Shown here one piece after another: positions 1 through 6,157 of a DNA stretch of 6,888 nucleotides; the stretch's first letter is position 1, and every line of letters starts with the position of its first letter. The DNA comes from Candidatus Gastranaerophilales bacterium (GTDB lineage Bacteria; Cyanobacteriota; Vampirovibrionia; Gastranaerophilales; Gastranaerophilaceae). A model generated the notes under the pieces. That model was not told the DNA's origin, searched no databases, and saw only the letters and a program-made list of their open reading frames with translations. A program made the translations under genes and the position numbers. The DNA is taken from the NCBI GenBank assembly GCA_021201175.1, contig JAJQFK010000240.1, forward strand, positions 1-6,888, given 5' to 3'.

Positions 1-95
1 AAAATAATATATCCCATAATAATTGTGCCAATGCCAAATATTAAAAAAGAGGCTATAACTAAAAAAGATCTGACTATGCTAATTAATTTTTTCAT
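1..95 (-). CDS. Membrane acyltransferase-like protein, N-terminal fragment (runs off left edge)
   Basis: An ATG at 93-95 opens a frame that stays open to base 1 (31 full codons plus two bases). The fragment begins MKKLISIVRS and continues as one hydrophobic segment with an FGIG motif around residues 20-23, i.e. a signal-anchor or first membrane helix. It overlaps the preceding chain-length-factor gene by 17 bp on the same strand, which implies translational coupling; no clear Shine-Dalgarno is visible. In APE-type clusters the short chain-length-factor gene is commonly followed by a lysophospholipid (PlsC/LpxL-like) acyltransferase whose N-terminus has this hydrophobic, FxxFGxG-like character, so I infer that identity. 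The catalytic HX4D motif would lie outside the window, so the family call rests on context and a short segment. The only GATC of the window falls in this gene. Confidence 0.5.
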   Translation of the reverse strand, partial: MKKLISIVRSFLVIASFLIFGIGTIIMGYII

Positions 96-693
96 ATTCT
101 AATACATAATTTCCTAAAACAATTTTTGAAGTTTCTTCTTTTAAAAAATAAATAAATTTGTCAAAATCGTCTGCCAAAAACGGTTTATCAGTTTTTGTTA
201 ATATTACTTTCGGTCTATTTACAGCATAATTTTTAGTGATATTTAAACAAACACATTTAGAATTTTTAAGTTCATCATAATAACAATATAAAACATTATT
301 AAACCTGCTTAAAACCGCACTTAAAAGTCCCGTTGACAATGAATTATCGCAAGCGGAAACAGCATTGTAGGGAATTGTTTTATTTACTAACCGCATAAAT
401 AAACCGACAAGATAATTATGGACTGAAGAAGAAAATATTATCGGCGAAACTTCTTTATCCGCTTTATATTGATTGATTAATTTGACAAGCCTCTCAAATT
501 CCCCGTATTGAGATGAAGATATAACTTCTTCTATTTCATCATCATAGCATTTATTCAAGGCAAAAATTGCCATTTTATTTATATTGCTCAATTTACGTCT
601 TAATAATAACGGAATAAATTGTAAGTCAGCGTTTTCAACATTATCTAAACAGCACCAATGCTTAATATAGAAATTTGAAGCAAAATTGTTCAT
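79..693 (-). CDS. Short beta-ketoacyl synthase-like protein, APE-type chain-length factor
   Basis: A 204-residue protein resembling the short 'beta-ketoacyl synthase, N-terminal' family (Pfam Ketoacyl-synt_2) found in aryl polyene and flexirubin clusters. Visible signatures in order are a start-proximal Y-I-K-H-W segment, the basic RRKLSNINKMA block (32-42) matching the family's RRRLSRLSRMA, then SPIIFSSSVHNYLVGL (83-98), matching the family's SPTxFSxSVHNA core. The catalytic Cys-His-His triad of true ketosynthases is not recognisable: residues 111-124 replace the nucleophile loop, and no HGTGT or GH block follows. In characterised APE systems (ApeC, from memory) such a protein pairs with a FabF-like ketosynthase as chain-length factor; the likely partner here is the divergent gene starting at 726. 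The start at 693 fits family alignment at the N-terminus. It has no Shine-Dalgarno, but a TATAAT lies where it would give a leaderless message. Confidence 0.8.
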   Translation of the reverse strand: MNNFASNFYIKHWCCLDNVENADLQFIPLLLRRKLSNINKMAIFALNKCYDDEIEEVISSSQYGEFERLVKLINQYKADKEVSPIIFSSSVHNYLVGLFMRLVNKTIPYNAVSACDNSLSTGLLSAVLSRFNNVLYCYYDELKNSKCVCLNITKNYAVNRPKVILTKTDKPFLADDFDKFIYFLKEETSKIVLGNYVLEYEKIN

Positions 694-725
694 GCTATTA
701 TTATACTATAAATAAGGTTAATTGA
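694..725. promoter_or_regulatory. 32-bp divergent promoter region between chain-length factor and ketosynthase operons
   Basis: The two start codons are 32 bp apart and point outward, so both promoters must overlap here or extend into the coding regions. On the minus strand a perfect TATAAT occupies 700-705, placing the predicted transcript start at about 693, the A of the ATG; that gene also lacks a Shine-Dalgarno. No good -35 is seen (CATTCA at 723-728). On the plus strand TATACT (702-707) or TATAAA (707-712) could be a -10, with only weak -35 candidates such as TTGTTC (686-691). AAGG at 714-717, 8 bp before ATG 726, is the ribosome binding site of the plus gene. Assignment is by inspection only. 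Confidence 0.35.
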
Positions 726-1856
726 ATGAGTGTATGTATAACAAAATATGATGCTATATGTAACCTTGGTAATAGCATTAATGAGATATATATAAATGCC
801 ATTAAAGGAGTTTCTGATTGTTTTGAAACTTCCGATACAGTTTTGGGGAATCAAAACACAAGACTTGCAAGAATTAAATCACAGCTTCCAAATATTGATA
901 ACGAATTTTTCAACACAAGATGTAATCAATTAATATTAAAAGTTCTCGAATTGGTAAAAGATAAAATAAATGCAATAATTCAAAATTACGGAAAAGATAA
1001 TATTGCAATTGTTGTCGCAACAACAAATTCGGGAGTTGAAGAATTTGAACACACCAATCAAATTTGCCATAGCGAATTAGGGAATCCTGCATTATTTATA
1101 AAAAAACATCTTGATTTAAATAATTATTATGCAACAGTTTCAACAGCTTGTTCTTCCGGAATAAAGGCTTTTTCAATTGCGCGCAACCTGTTAAATTCCG
1201 AATATTCAAAAGCGGCAATAATAATTGGAGTAGATTCCATCACAAAGGTTCCTTTATACGGATTCCGCTCTTTAGAAATTCTGTCGTCCAAACAAACTAA
1301 TCCGTTTGGGAAGGAAAAAACAGGAATTAATATAGGCGAAGCTGTTTCGGTTTTTGTTTTAGAAAAAGATAAAAAAGGAATTATGGTCATGGGAATAGGA
1401 GAAACCTCTGATATCTATCATGCCACAACACCAAACCCCGAGGCTTATGAAGCAAAAGAGGCAATTAAAAAAGCTCTTTTGGACGCCAAATTATCTCCAA
1501 TGGATATAGATTATATAAACCTTCATGGCACGGGAACTTTTGCAAATGATTTATCTGAAGCAAAAGCTGTATTTGATATATTTGGCACCGGTGTTCCCGT
1601 TAGTTCAACTAAACCTCTTACAGGTCATTGTTTAGGCGCGGCAGCCGGTATAGAAACAGCTCTTTGTTGTGCATTATTGGATAATTTTAACAAAAAACTA
1701 TTTCCTCACATTTATAATGGTAATTTTGATGACGGTTTAGCGCCAATAAAATTAGTTACTCCTCAGGAGGAATTTAAACATTGCAAAACCTGCATGTGTA
1801 ATTCGTTTGGTTTTGGCGGCACAAATGCAATTATGATTTTAAGAGGTAACAAATGA
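726..1856 (+). CDS. Beta-ketoacyl-ACP synthase (FabF-like), ApeO position
   Basis: A 376-residue thiolase-fold ketosynthase that condenses malonyl-ACP with the growing acyl-ACP chain. The full catalytic set is present: nucleophile Cys142 in VSTACSSGIKA, His267 in NLHGTGT, Lys296 and His301 in STKPLTGHCLGAAAG, and the C-terminal FGFGGTNA loop at 361-368. It is somewhat shorter than housekeeping FabF (about 410 residues), mainly in the N-terminal half. It is first of a four-gene operon in the order ketosynthase, dehydratase, reductase, ketosynthase. This matches apeO-P-Q-R, so I infer it is the catalytic partner of the chain-length factor encoded divergently. The start at ATG 726 is supported by AAGG 8 bp upstream. 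Its TGA (1854-1856) overlaps the next ATG by 4 bp. FabF/FabB-type housekeeping function is less likely because of the context. Confidence 0.88.
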   Translation: MSVCITKYDAICNLGNSINEIYINAIKGVSDCFETSDTVLGNQNTRLARIKSQLPNIDNEFFNTRCNQLILKVLELVKDKINAIIQNYGKDNIAIVVATTNSGVEEFEHTNQICHSELGNPALFIKKHLDLNNYYATVSTACSSGIKAFSIARNLLNSEYSKAAIIIGVDSITKVPLYGFRSLEILSSKQTNPFGKEKTGINIGEAVSVFVLEKDKKGIMVMGIGETSDIYHATTPNPEAYEAKEAIKKALLDAKLSPMDIDYINLHGTGTFANDLSEAKAVFDIFGTGVPVSSTKPLTGHCLGAAAGIETALCCALLDNFNKKLFPHIYNGNFDDGLAPIKLVTPQEEFKHCKTCMCNSFGFGGTNAIMILRGNK

Positions 1857-2293
1857 ATAATAAATTGAATTTAGAAGATATATTACCGCACAAAAAACCT
1901 ATGATTTTAATTGATGATATTGTAGATTATTCAATACCGGACAGGTGGTTAAGCACAAAAGTTGAAATAAAAGAAAATTCTTTATTTTATGATGCAAAAA
2001 TAAAAGGAGTTTCTTCTATAATCGGAATTGAATATATGGCTCAAAGTATTGGCTGTTACGCATTTTTGAGAAAAAAATTAAAAACACCCAAAATTGGCTA
2101 TTTACTGGGAACAAGGTTGTATAACAATTTGTCGGAAAAATTTGAATTAGGAAAAACCTATTTCATTTTAGTAAAGGAAATATTTTCAGAAGGTGAGATA
2201 AATTCTTTTGATTGTTTAATTTATAATGAAACAAAAGAAGAAGTTGCAAGTGCGGCTTTAAATGTTTATCAAGAGGCAGGTAATAATGAATAA
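1853..2293 (+). CDS. ApeP-like hotdog-fold 3-hydroxyacyl-ACP dehydratase
   Basis: A 146-residue single-hotdog protein. It carries the LPHKKPMILID segment (11-21) typical of FabZ/ApeP N-termini, then the central helix IGIEYMAQSIG (57-67) with the conserved acidic residue Glu60, and GYLLGTR (82-88), which is characteristic of the ApeP subgroup. In FabZ the catalytic His lies 14 residues before that Glu, in an HFPGHFP-type loop; here the equivalent place is Tyr46 and no His is nearby. It may therefore be the half of a heterodimer that contributes the acidic residue. APE systems use two dehydratases (ApeI and ApeP), and an ApeI-like partner is not in this window. The start overlaps the upstream stop as ATGA, with AGAGGT at 1842-1847 as ribosome binding site. 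The end overlaps the reductase start by 8 bp. Confidence 0.8.
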   Translation: MNNKLNLEDILPHKKPMILIDDIVDYSIPDRWLSTKVEIKENSLFYDAKIKGVSSIIGIEYMAQSIGCYAFLRKKLKTPKIGYLLGTRLYNNLSEKFELGKTYFILVKEIFSEGEINSFDCLIYNETKEEVASAALNVYQEAGNNE

Positions 2294-3014
2294 AACAGTT
2301 TTAATTACAGGTTCAAGCAGAGGTATAGGTAAAGAAACCGCTCTATATCTGGCAAAAAATGGTTTTGATATAGTTTTGCACTGTAATAGAAATGTAGAAA
2401 AACTAAACGGAATAAAAAAAGAAATAGAAGATATCGGTCAAAAGGCAAGAATTTTACAATTTGATATTTCAAACAGAGAAACATGCAAAGAAATATTAAA
2501 TAAAGATATTCAAGAAAACGGCACTTACTATGGTGTTGTTTTAAATGCCGGCATAAATAAAGATAATCCTTTTCCCGCAATGGAAGATAGCGAATGGGAT
2601 GATGTTATTAATACAAATTTAACGGGATTTTACAATGTATTAAAACCGGTATGCATGCCTATGATACAAAACAGAAAAGGCGGCAGAATTGTTGCAATGA
2701 CCTCAATATCAGGTTTAACCGGAAATAGAGGACAAGTAAATTATAGTGCTTCAAAAGCAGGAATAATTGGTGCAGTTAAAGCGTTGAGCAGAGAATTGGC
2801 AAAAAGGAAAATAACGGTAAATTGTGTAGCACCGGGGATAATAGAATCAGATATGACAAAAGAAATTCCCGAAGAAGTTGTTTCAACGCTAATACCCTTA
2901 AAAAGAATGGGAACACCAAGAGAAGTTGCAAGCGCAGTAAATTATTTATTTAGCGAAGATGCTTCATACATAACAGGTCAAGTAATATCTGTAAACGGGG
3001 GAATGTATTTATGA
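2286..3014 (+). CDS. fabG: 3-oxoacyl-ACP reductase, APE-type FabG (ApeQ position)
   Basis: A 242-residue short-chain dehydrogenase/reductase that would reduce the 3-keto group of the acyl-ACP with NADPH. It has the cofactor motif TGSSRGIG (8-15), NAGI (87-90), Asn111, Ser140 and Tyr153-x3-Lys157, a complete catalytic tetrad, and a C-terminal INGG-like VNGG (236-239). The variants GVVLNAGI, in place of the usual LVNNAGI, and GNRGQVNYSASKAGIIGA around the active site are typical of the FabG2 subgroup found in aryl polyene clusters rather than housekeeping FabG. I place the start at ATG 2286. The upstream ATG at 2262 would add eight residues before the Rossmann strand, overlap the dehydratase by 32 bp and lacks a binding site, whereas 2286 has AGAGG (2272-2276) and AGG (2278-2280). 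The TGA overlaps the next ATG by 4 bp. Confidence 0.92.
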   Translation: MNKTVLITGSSRGIGKETALYLAKNGFDIVLHCNRNVEKLNGIKKEIEDIGQKARILQFDISNRETCKEILNKDIQENGTYYGVVLNAGINKDNPFPAMEDSEWDDVINTNLTGFYNVLKPVCMPMIQNRKGGRIVAMTSISGLTGNRGQVNYSASKAGIIGAVKALSRELAKRKITVNCVAPGIIESDMTKEIPEEVVSTLIPLKRMGTPREVASAVNYLFSEDASYITGQVISVNGGMYL

Positions 3015-4240
3015 CAAACAAGGTTGTTGTAACCGGAAGGTCGCTTATAAGCCCTCTTGGTTCTAAAGTTAAAGAAGCATACAACAGGTTACATTCCTAT
3101 AATAATTGTGTTTCATATCAAAAAGAATTAGAAAAATATGAAAATTTAAATACCTGCTTAGCTGCAAGAATTGATAATTTTGTGATACCTGAATATTTTG
3201 ACAGAAAAACAAAAAGAACAATGGGAAACGTTGCAATAATGGCAGTTGCAACTGCAAAAGAAGCCTTAATTGACGCGAATTTACTTGAAAATGAAATAAT
3301 ATCAAACGGGCAAACCGGTGTAAGTTATGGTTCTTCAAGCGGTTCTATGGATGCAATTTTGGATTTTTATTCAATGTGCACGGATAACAAGGTAAAAAGT
3401 CTTAATTCGGGGTCATATATAAAAATGATGCCCCAAACTACCGCCGTTAATATTTCTCTTTTTTTTAAAACACAAGGTCGCTTGGTTACAACATCAACTG
3501 CTTGCACATCAGGTTCAATGGGAATTGGTTATGCATACGAACTTATTAAAAACGGAGTCCAAACCGTTATGATAGCCGGCGGTGCAGAAGAATTTCACCC
3601 CGTACAAGCGGGGGTTTTTGATACGCTTTATGCAACAAGTATTAAAAATGATACCCCGAATCTGACTCCTGCCCCGTTTGATAAAGACAGAGACGGTTTG
3701 GTTATAGGTGAAGGGGCGGGAACATTAATCCTTGAAGAATACAATCATGCTATCGCAAGAGGCGCCAAAATTTATGCAGAAATTGTCGGTTTCGCTACAA
3801 ATACGGATGGCACTCATATTACAAATCCAAATAGTGATGCAATGACAATTCTTATGAAAGAAGCATTAAAGTCTGCAAATTTAAAGCCGGAAGATATTTC
3901 ATATATAAATGCCCATGGCACCGGTACAAAACAAGGAGATATAGCTGAATCAATTGCGACTTATAACGTGTTTGGCTCAAAATGTCCGATTAGTTCCATT
4001 AAAGGCTACACAGGGCATACACTTGGTGCATGCGGTGCAATTGAGTCAATACTTACTATAGAAATGATGCGTAACAGATGGTTCTGTCCGACATTGAATT
4101 TAAATAATCCCGACAAAGAATGTGCTCAATTGGATTATATTATGCACACAGGCAGAGAAATTGATGCAAAATATGCAATGACAAACAATTTTGCATTCGG
4201 CGGCATAAATACTTCTATAATTCTAAAACTTGTCCGTTAA
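3011..4240 (+). CDS. Beta-ketoacyl-ACP synthase II-type, APE subgroup (ApeR position)
   Basis: A 409-residue FabF-length ketosynthase. Catalytic residues are Cys165 in STACTSGSMGIGYAYE, His302 in AHGTGTKQGD, and Lys331 with His336 in SSIKGYTGHTLGACGA; the C-terminal loop is NNFAFGGIN (392-400). The phrases ACTSGSxGIGYAYE, YTGHTLGACGAIE and NNFAFGGINTS match, in my recollection, the ketosynthase that ends the apeO-P-Q-R gene string. Other conserved blocks are PFDKDRDGLVIGEGAG (222-237) and EIVGFATNTDGTHIT (257-271). Its exact role beside the first ketosynthase is inferred: it may prime or supply early condensations, while the ketosynthase/chain-length-factor pair elongates. The start lies in an ATGA overlap with the reductase stop, with GGGGGA (2997-3002) 8 bp upstream. 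It is the last gene of the operon; a weak hairpin begins 33 bp after its TAA. Confidence 0.92.
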   Translation: MTNKVVVTGRSLISPLGSKVKEAYNRLHSYNNCVSYQKELEKYENLNTCLAARIDNFVIPEYFDRKTKRTMGNVAIMAVATAKEALIDANLLENEIISNGQTGVSYGSSSGSMDAILDFYSMCTDNKVKSLNSGSYIKMMPQTTAVNISLFFKTQGRLVTTSTACTSGSMGIGYAYELIKNGVQTVMIAGGAEEFHPVQAGVFDTLYATSIKNDTPNLTPAPFDKDRDGLVIGEGAGTLILEEYNHAIARGAKIYAEIVGFATNTDGTHITNPNSDAMTILMKEALKSANLKPEDISYINAHGTGTKQGDIAESIATYNVFGSKCPISSIKGYTGHTLGACGAIESILTIEMMRNRWFCPTLNLNNPDKECAQLDYIMHTGREIDAKYAMTNNFAFGGINTSIILKLVR

Positions 4241-4273
4241 AACATTTTGATGTACTACACAATTATTATTTAG

Positions 4274-4295
4274 ACACAAATAGACTTTGTGTTTT
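4274..4295 (+). terminator. Possible weak Rho-independent terminator of the polyene operon
   Basis: ACACAAA (4274-4280) and TTTGTGT (4286-4292) form a perfect 7-bp stem with a 5-base loop, and the run of Ts continues to 4295. It begins 33 bp after the stop of the last ketosynthase gene. The stem has only two G-C pairs and the T-run is four bases, so it is weak as an intrinsic terminator. A second copy of ACACAAA just downstream allows an alternative pairing. Confidence 0.35.
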
Positions 4296-4302
4296 ACACA
4301 AA
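4274..4302. repeat. Three alternating 7-bp arms (ACACAAA / TTTGTGT / ACACAAA)
   Basis: ACACAAA at 4274-4280, its exact complement TTTGTGT at 4286-4292, and ACACAAA again at 4296-4302. The middle arm can pair with either flank, giving two mutually exclusive hairpins with loops of 5 and 3 bases. This lies within the tail of the interrupted minus-strand ORF (4266-4400). In this AT-rich sequence, chance is a real possibility. Confidence 0.4.
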
Positions 4303-4491
4303 TAATCGACAACAACAGCTATATTATAAACTGCCTCTGCTTTCTTGCTTAATAATTAAAACTCTTTCTCTGTAATATTGAAACCTGTAATCCCTTTCAT
4401 AATCTATCCTCCTTTTGACACACAACACACTATCGGCAAAGATTAAGGAAAGCTAGTGAAAGTAAGAAAGAAGTTACATTCGGACATATGA

Positions 4492-4520
4492 ATTATACAA
4501 GTTCTTGGTATTCGTATGAA
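4492..4520 (-). promoter_or_regulatory. Candidate sigma-70-type promoter at the end of the DUF4062 gene
   Basis: On the minus strand a perfect TATAAT (4492-4497) lies 17 bases downstream of TTCATA (4515-4520), which matches four of six positions of TTGACA. It overlaps the last codons and stop of the DUF4062 gene and would start transcription near 4485. That would give a leader of about 85 bases before the ATG at 4398-4400, the small ORF with the strong Shine-Dalgarno. TATAAT is common in AT-rich DNA, so this is tentative. Confidence 0.3.
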
Positions 4521-5296
4521 GCTAATAGACCTTCTAATAGTATTAATTGTTCTTTTATTACTTTAGCATATGGAATAGTACCATTAAAATTATATAAATA
4601 ATTTTGATTTAGTTGATTTTGTTTAATAAATTCAATAATTTTTTGTATCCAGACATTAAATTCGTAATCTCTTTGGAATGCTCCAGCATAATCTCCATAT
4701 TGTTGATAATTTTGAAAATGTTGGATTGCATATTGAAGTAGTTCTTTTTCTTTTTTAATTAATTCAAGAATACAATCTTTTTGAGTTGTATATTTAGAAA
4801 TCGCCTTATTGCTTCTTATCCACCCAATTTGTGGATTCCGTTCTATTTCTTGAGTCAATGCTGCCAAAACAAGTCCCTTTAATTCCACTTTATTATTGAA
4901 CAATTGGCATAAATGTTCTTGTTGAACTTTCGTTCTAAATTTGCTAATATTTTCTAAATCTGTATCTTTTTTGCGACATTTATTGATATCACTACGTATA
5001 AATGCAAGAATAGGCTTATTTAAACTTTTAGCATAATCAAATTCTAATTCTGTATAACTTAAATTTAGTTTAGGATGTTGAGTACCATAACGAGCGCCTA
5101 CGATAAGAATATAGTAATCACAACTTTCTATACAGCTTTTTATATGTTCAAACTGTTCTTTGCTACTTGCAACAAAAGATTCCATTCCTATTGGAATATT
5201 GTTTGTAATTAAGATTGCTTCTAGCGCTGCTTTTCTTTCATCTTGTAAATCTTCAAATGTTGAGCTTATGAAAATTTGGTATTTCTTATTGGACAT
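4493..5296 (-). CDS. DUF4062 domain protein, third gene of the restriction-modification cassette
   Basis: A 267-residue protein. Residues 5-100 carry the DUF4062 signature: YQIFISSTFEDLQDER at 6-21, a C-D-Y-Y-I-L-I-V-G-A-R-Y-G strand at 59-71, and SYTELEFDYAKSLNKPILAFI at 80-100. The fold is thought to be TIR/Toll-like; Glu83 and Glu85 in the SYTELE stretch sit where TIR NADases carry their catalytic Glu, but enzymatic activity here is inference. The C-terminal part (about 165-267) is rich in charged and aromatic helices and I do not recognise it; no ATPase or membrane segment is seen. DUF4062 domains are often found in bacterial defence proteins. The start at 5296 has GGAG (5303-5306) 6 bases upstream and is 3 bp past the endonuclease stop, so it is co-transcribed with the restriction genes and may be an accessory or back-up defence effector. 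Confidence 0.85.
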   Translation of the reverse strand: MSNKKYQIFISSTFEDLQDERKAALEAILITNNIPIGMESFVASSKEQFEHIKSCIESCDYYILIVGARYGTQHPKLNLSYTELEFDYAKSLNKPILAFIRSDINKCRKKDTDLENISKFRTKVQQEHLCQLFNNKVELKGLVLAALTQEIERNPQIGWIRSNKAISKYTTQKDCILELIKKEKELLQYAIQHFQNYQQYGDYAGAFQRDYEFNVWIQKIIEFIKQNQLNQNYLYNFNGTIPYAKVIKEQLILLEGLLASYEYQELV

Positions 5297-5299
5297 GTA

Positions 5300-6157
5300 T
5301 TACTCCAAATGGTTTAAAATGTTGTTTTCCAAATTTTGAATATTATATACCGTATCCAAAACATCGAAAGTTTCTTCAAGATTGTTTCTTGCACTATTCC
5401 AAGCACATCCGTCGGTAAACCAAATAAAGGTCACACCATCTATTGTTGCAACTTCTTGTGCTAAGGTTTTATAACTTCTTGCGGTTTCATTAAGTTTTGA
5501 ACCACCACTTGAATAAAAATTTGTTTCGATTACATAAATTTGATTATCAGTTTTAATTACAAAATCAAAACGTTTTTCCATTTTGCCCTGATTAGAAATT
5601 GCAGAAAGGTTAACATTCCATTTTTCTTCAATTTCGTGGATATACATTTCCTTGAAGTAATTTTGTCCTTTAACAAACCCTGCTTTTTGAATGTAATCTT
5701 CAACTAGATTTTCCATCAAATGTCCGCCACGATTTTTTCGACCGTTACTGTCTAATCCTGTTTCAACACCTGTTGCATAGTCGACTAAATTGCTTACAAT
5801 GTGGTTTTCCAATAAATCAAACAACTTAGTTTTCCTCATAAACATTTTATAATCATCTATGCTGTAGTTTTGATTCTTAAAAGAAAAATTATACTCTCCA
5901 TCAGAATCTGTAACCGTAATTTCATTAGAGCGGACAGCTAGAAGCAATGGAATACATTTTAGAGTTTCAGGGTATTTTGTAATAATATCTTCAAAATCTT
6001 TTTCAATACTTTTTGAACCAACCAACGAATTTAAAATATTTAATTCTACTTTAATATCATCGACATTTTTATTTACTTTATCAAAATCCACATAGTAACA
6101 ATAATCTGCAATACAAGGTCTAAATGTAGATAACCATTCTTTGAAATCTCTAGTCAT
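5300..6157 (-). CDS. DpnII/MboI-family type II restriction endonuclease (GATC-specific)
   Basis: A 285-residue protein, close to the length of DpnII (288). It cuts unmethylated GATC in double-stranded DNA. The family-specific block GLDSNGRKNRGGHLMENLVE occupies 134-153. The nuclease core is KRFDFVI (195-201, with Asp198) followed by YVIETNFYSSGGSKLNETAR (208-227, with Glu211), a PD-(D/E)xK-like arrangement in which the usual x-K reads T-N; Lys221 is conserved nearby. The C-terminal FIWFTDGCAW (244-253) is also typical. The ATG at 6155-6157 overlaps the methylase stop by 8 bp, with GAGGA (6161-6165) directly upstream, so translation is probably coupled to the methylase. That order lets methylation precede cutting. 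Sequence specificity is inferred from the family; the near-absence of GATC in the window agrees. Confidence 0.93.
   Translation of the reverse strand: MTRDFKEWLSTFRPCIADYCYYVDFDKVNKNVDDIKVELNILNSLVGSKSIEKDFEDIITKYPETLKCIPLLLAVRSNEITVTDSDGEYNFSFKNQNYSIDDYKMFMRKTKLFDLLENHIVSNLVDYATGVETGLDSNGRKNRGGHLMENLVEDYIQKAGFVKGQNYFKEMYIHEIEEKWNVNLSAISNQGKMEKRFDFVIKTDNQIYVIETNFYSSGGSKLNETARSYKTLAQEVATIDGVTFIWFTDGCAWNSARNNLEETFDVLDTVYNIQNLENNILNHLE

Larger units (their letters stand above)
4266..4400 (-). pseudogene. Small minus-strand ORF with strong ribosome binding site, interrupted by an in-frame TAA
   Basis: Reading leftward, AGGAGG (4408-4413) stands 7 bases before ATG (4398-4400), the best Shine-Dalgarno in the window. 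The frame encodes 14 residues, MKGITGFNITEKEF, then TAA at 4356-4358. The same frame continues for 29 more codons, including LLSKKAEAVYNIAVVVDYLC, to a second TAA at 4266-4268. The part after the stop reads like an amphipathic helix, so this may be a 43-residue protein broken by one nonsense change. It could equally be a genuine 14-residue leader peptide followed by noncoding sequence. About 29 open codons can occur by chance at this base composition. It follows the DUF4062 gene by 92 bp on the same strand and could be a fourth or former member of that cassette. I do not recognise a family. Confidence 0.35.
4241..4492. other. 252-bp convergent intergenic region between polyene operon and restriction cassette
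   Basis: The plus-strand polyene operon and the minus-strand restriction cassette end facing each other. The left half holds the hairpin arms (4274-4302) and the interrupted small ORF (4266-4400). The right half (4415-4492) is a purine-rich plus-strand stretch with repeated GAAAG units and a perfect TTGACA at 4415-4420 that has no -10 at proper spacing. No tRNA, inverted terminal repeats or attachment-like direct repeats mark the module boundary. Confidence 0.6.

Noticed and set aside
2262..2285. Upstream ATG at 2262 as the start of the ketoreductase
   Set aside because: It would add eight residues before the conserved first strand, overlap the dehydratase by 32 bp and has no ribosome binding site; ATG 2286 has AGAGG/AGG upstream and fits the family N-terminus.
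910..3338. Minus-strand open frames of 60-91 codons inside the ketosynthase, reductase and second ketosynthase genes
   Set aside because: They lie antisense to genes with clear catalytic motifs, have low-complexity Leu/Phe-rich translations and no ribosome binding sites.
4415..4446. Perfect TTGACA at 4415-4420 as a plus-strand promoter
   Set aside because: No acceptable -10 lies 16-18 bases downstream, and there is no plus-strand gene after it in the window.
4324..4452. Alternative minus-strand frame of 42 codons (containing DYERDYRFQYYRERV) overlapping the interrupted small ORF
   Set aside because: It has no ATG and no placed Shine-Dalgarno, and would have to start at GTG or TTG. The strong AGGAGG is positioned for the other frame. 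It remains a weak alternative.
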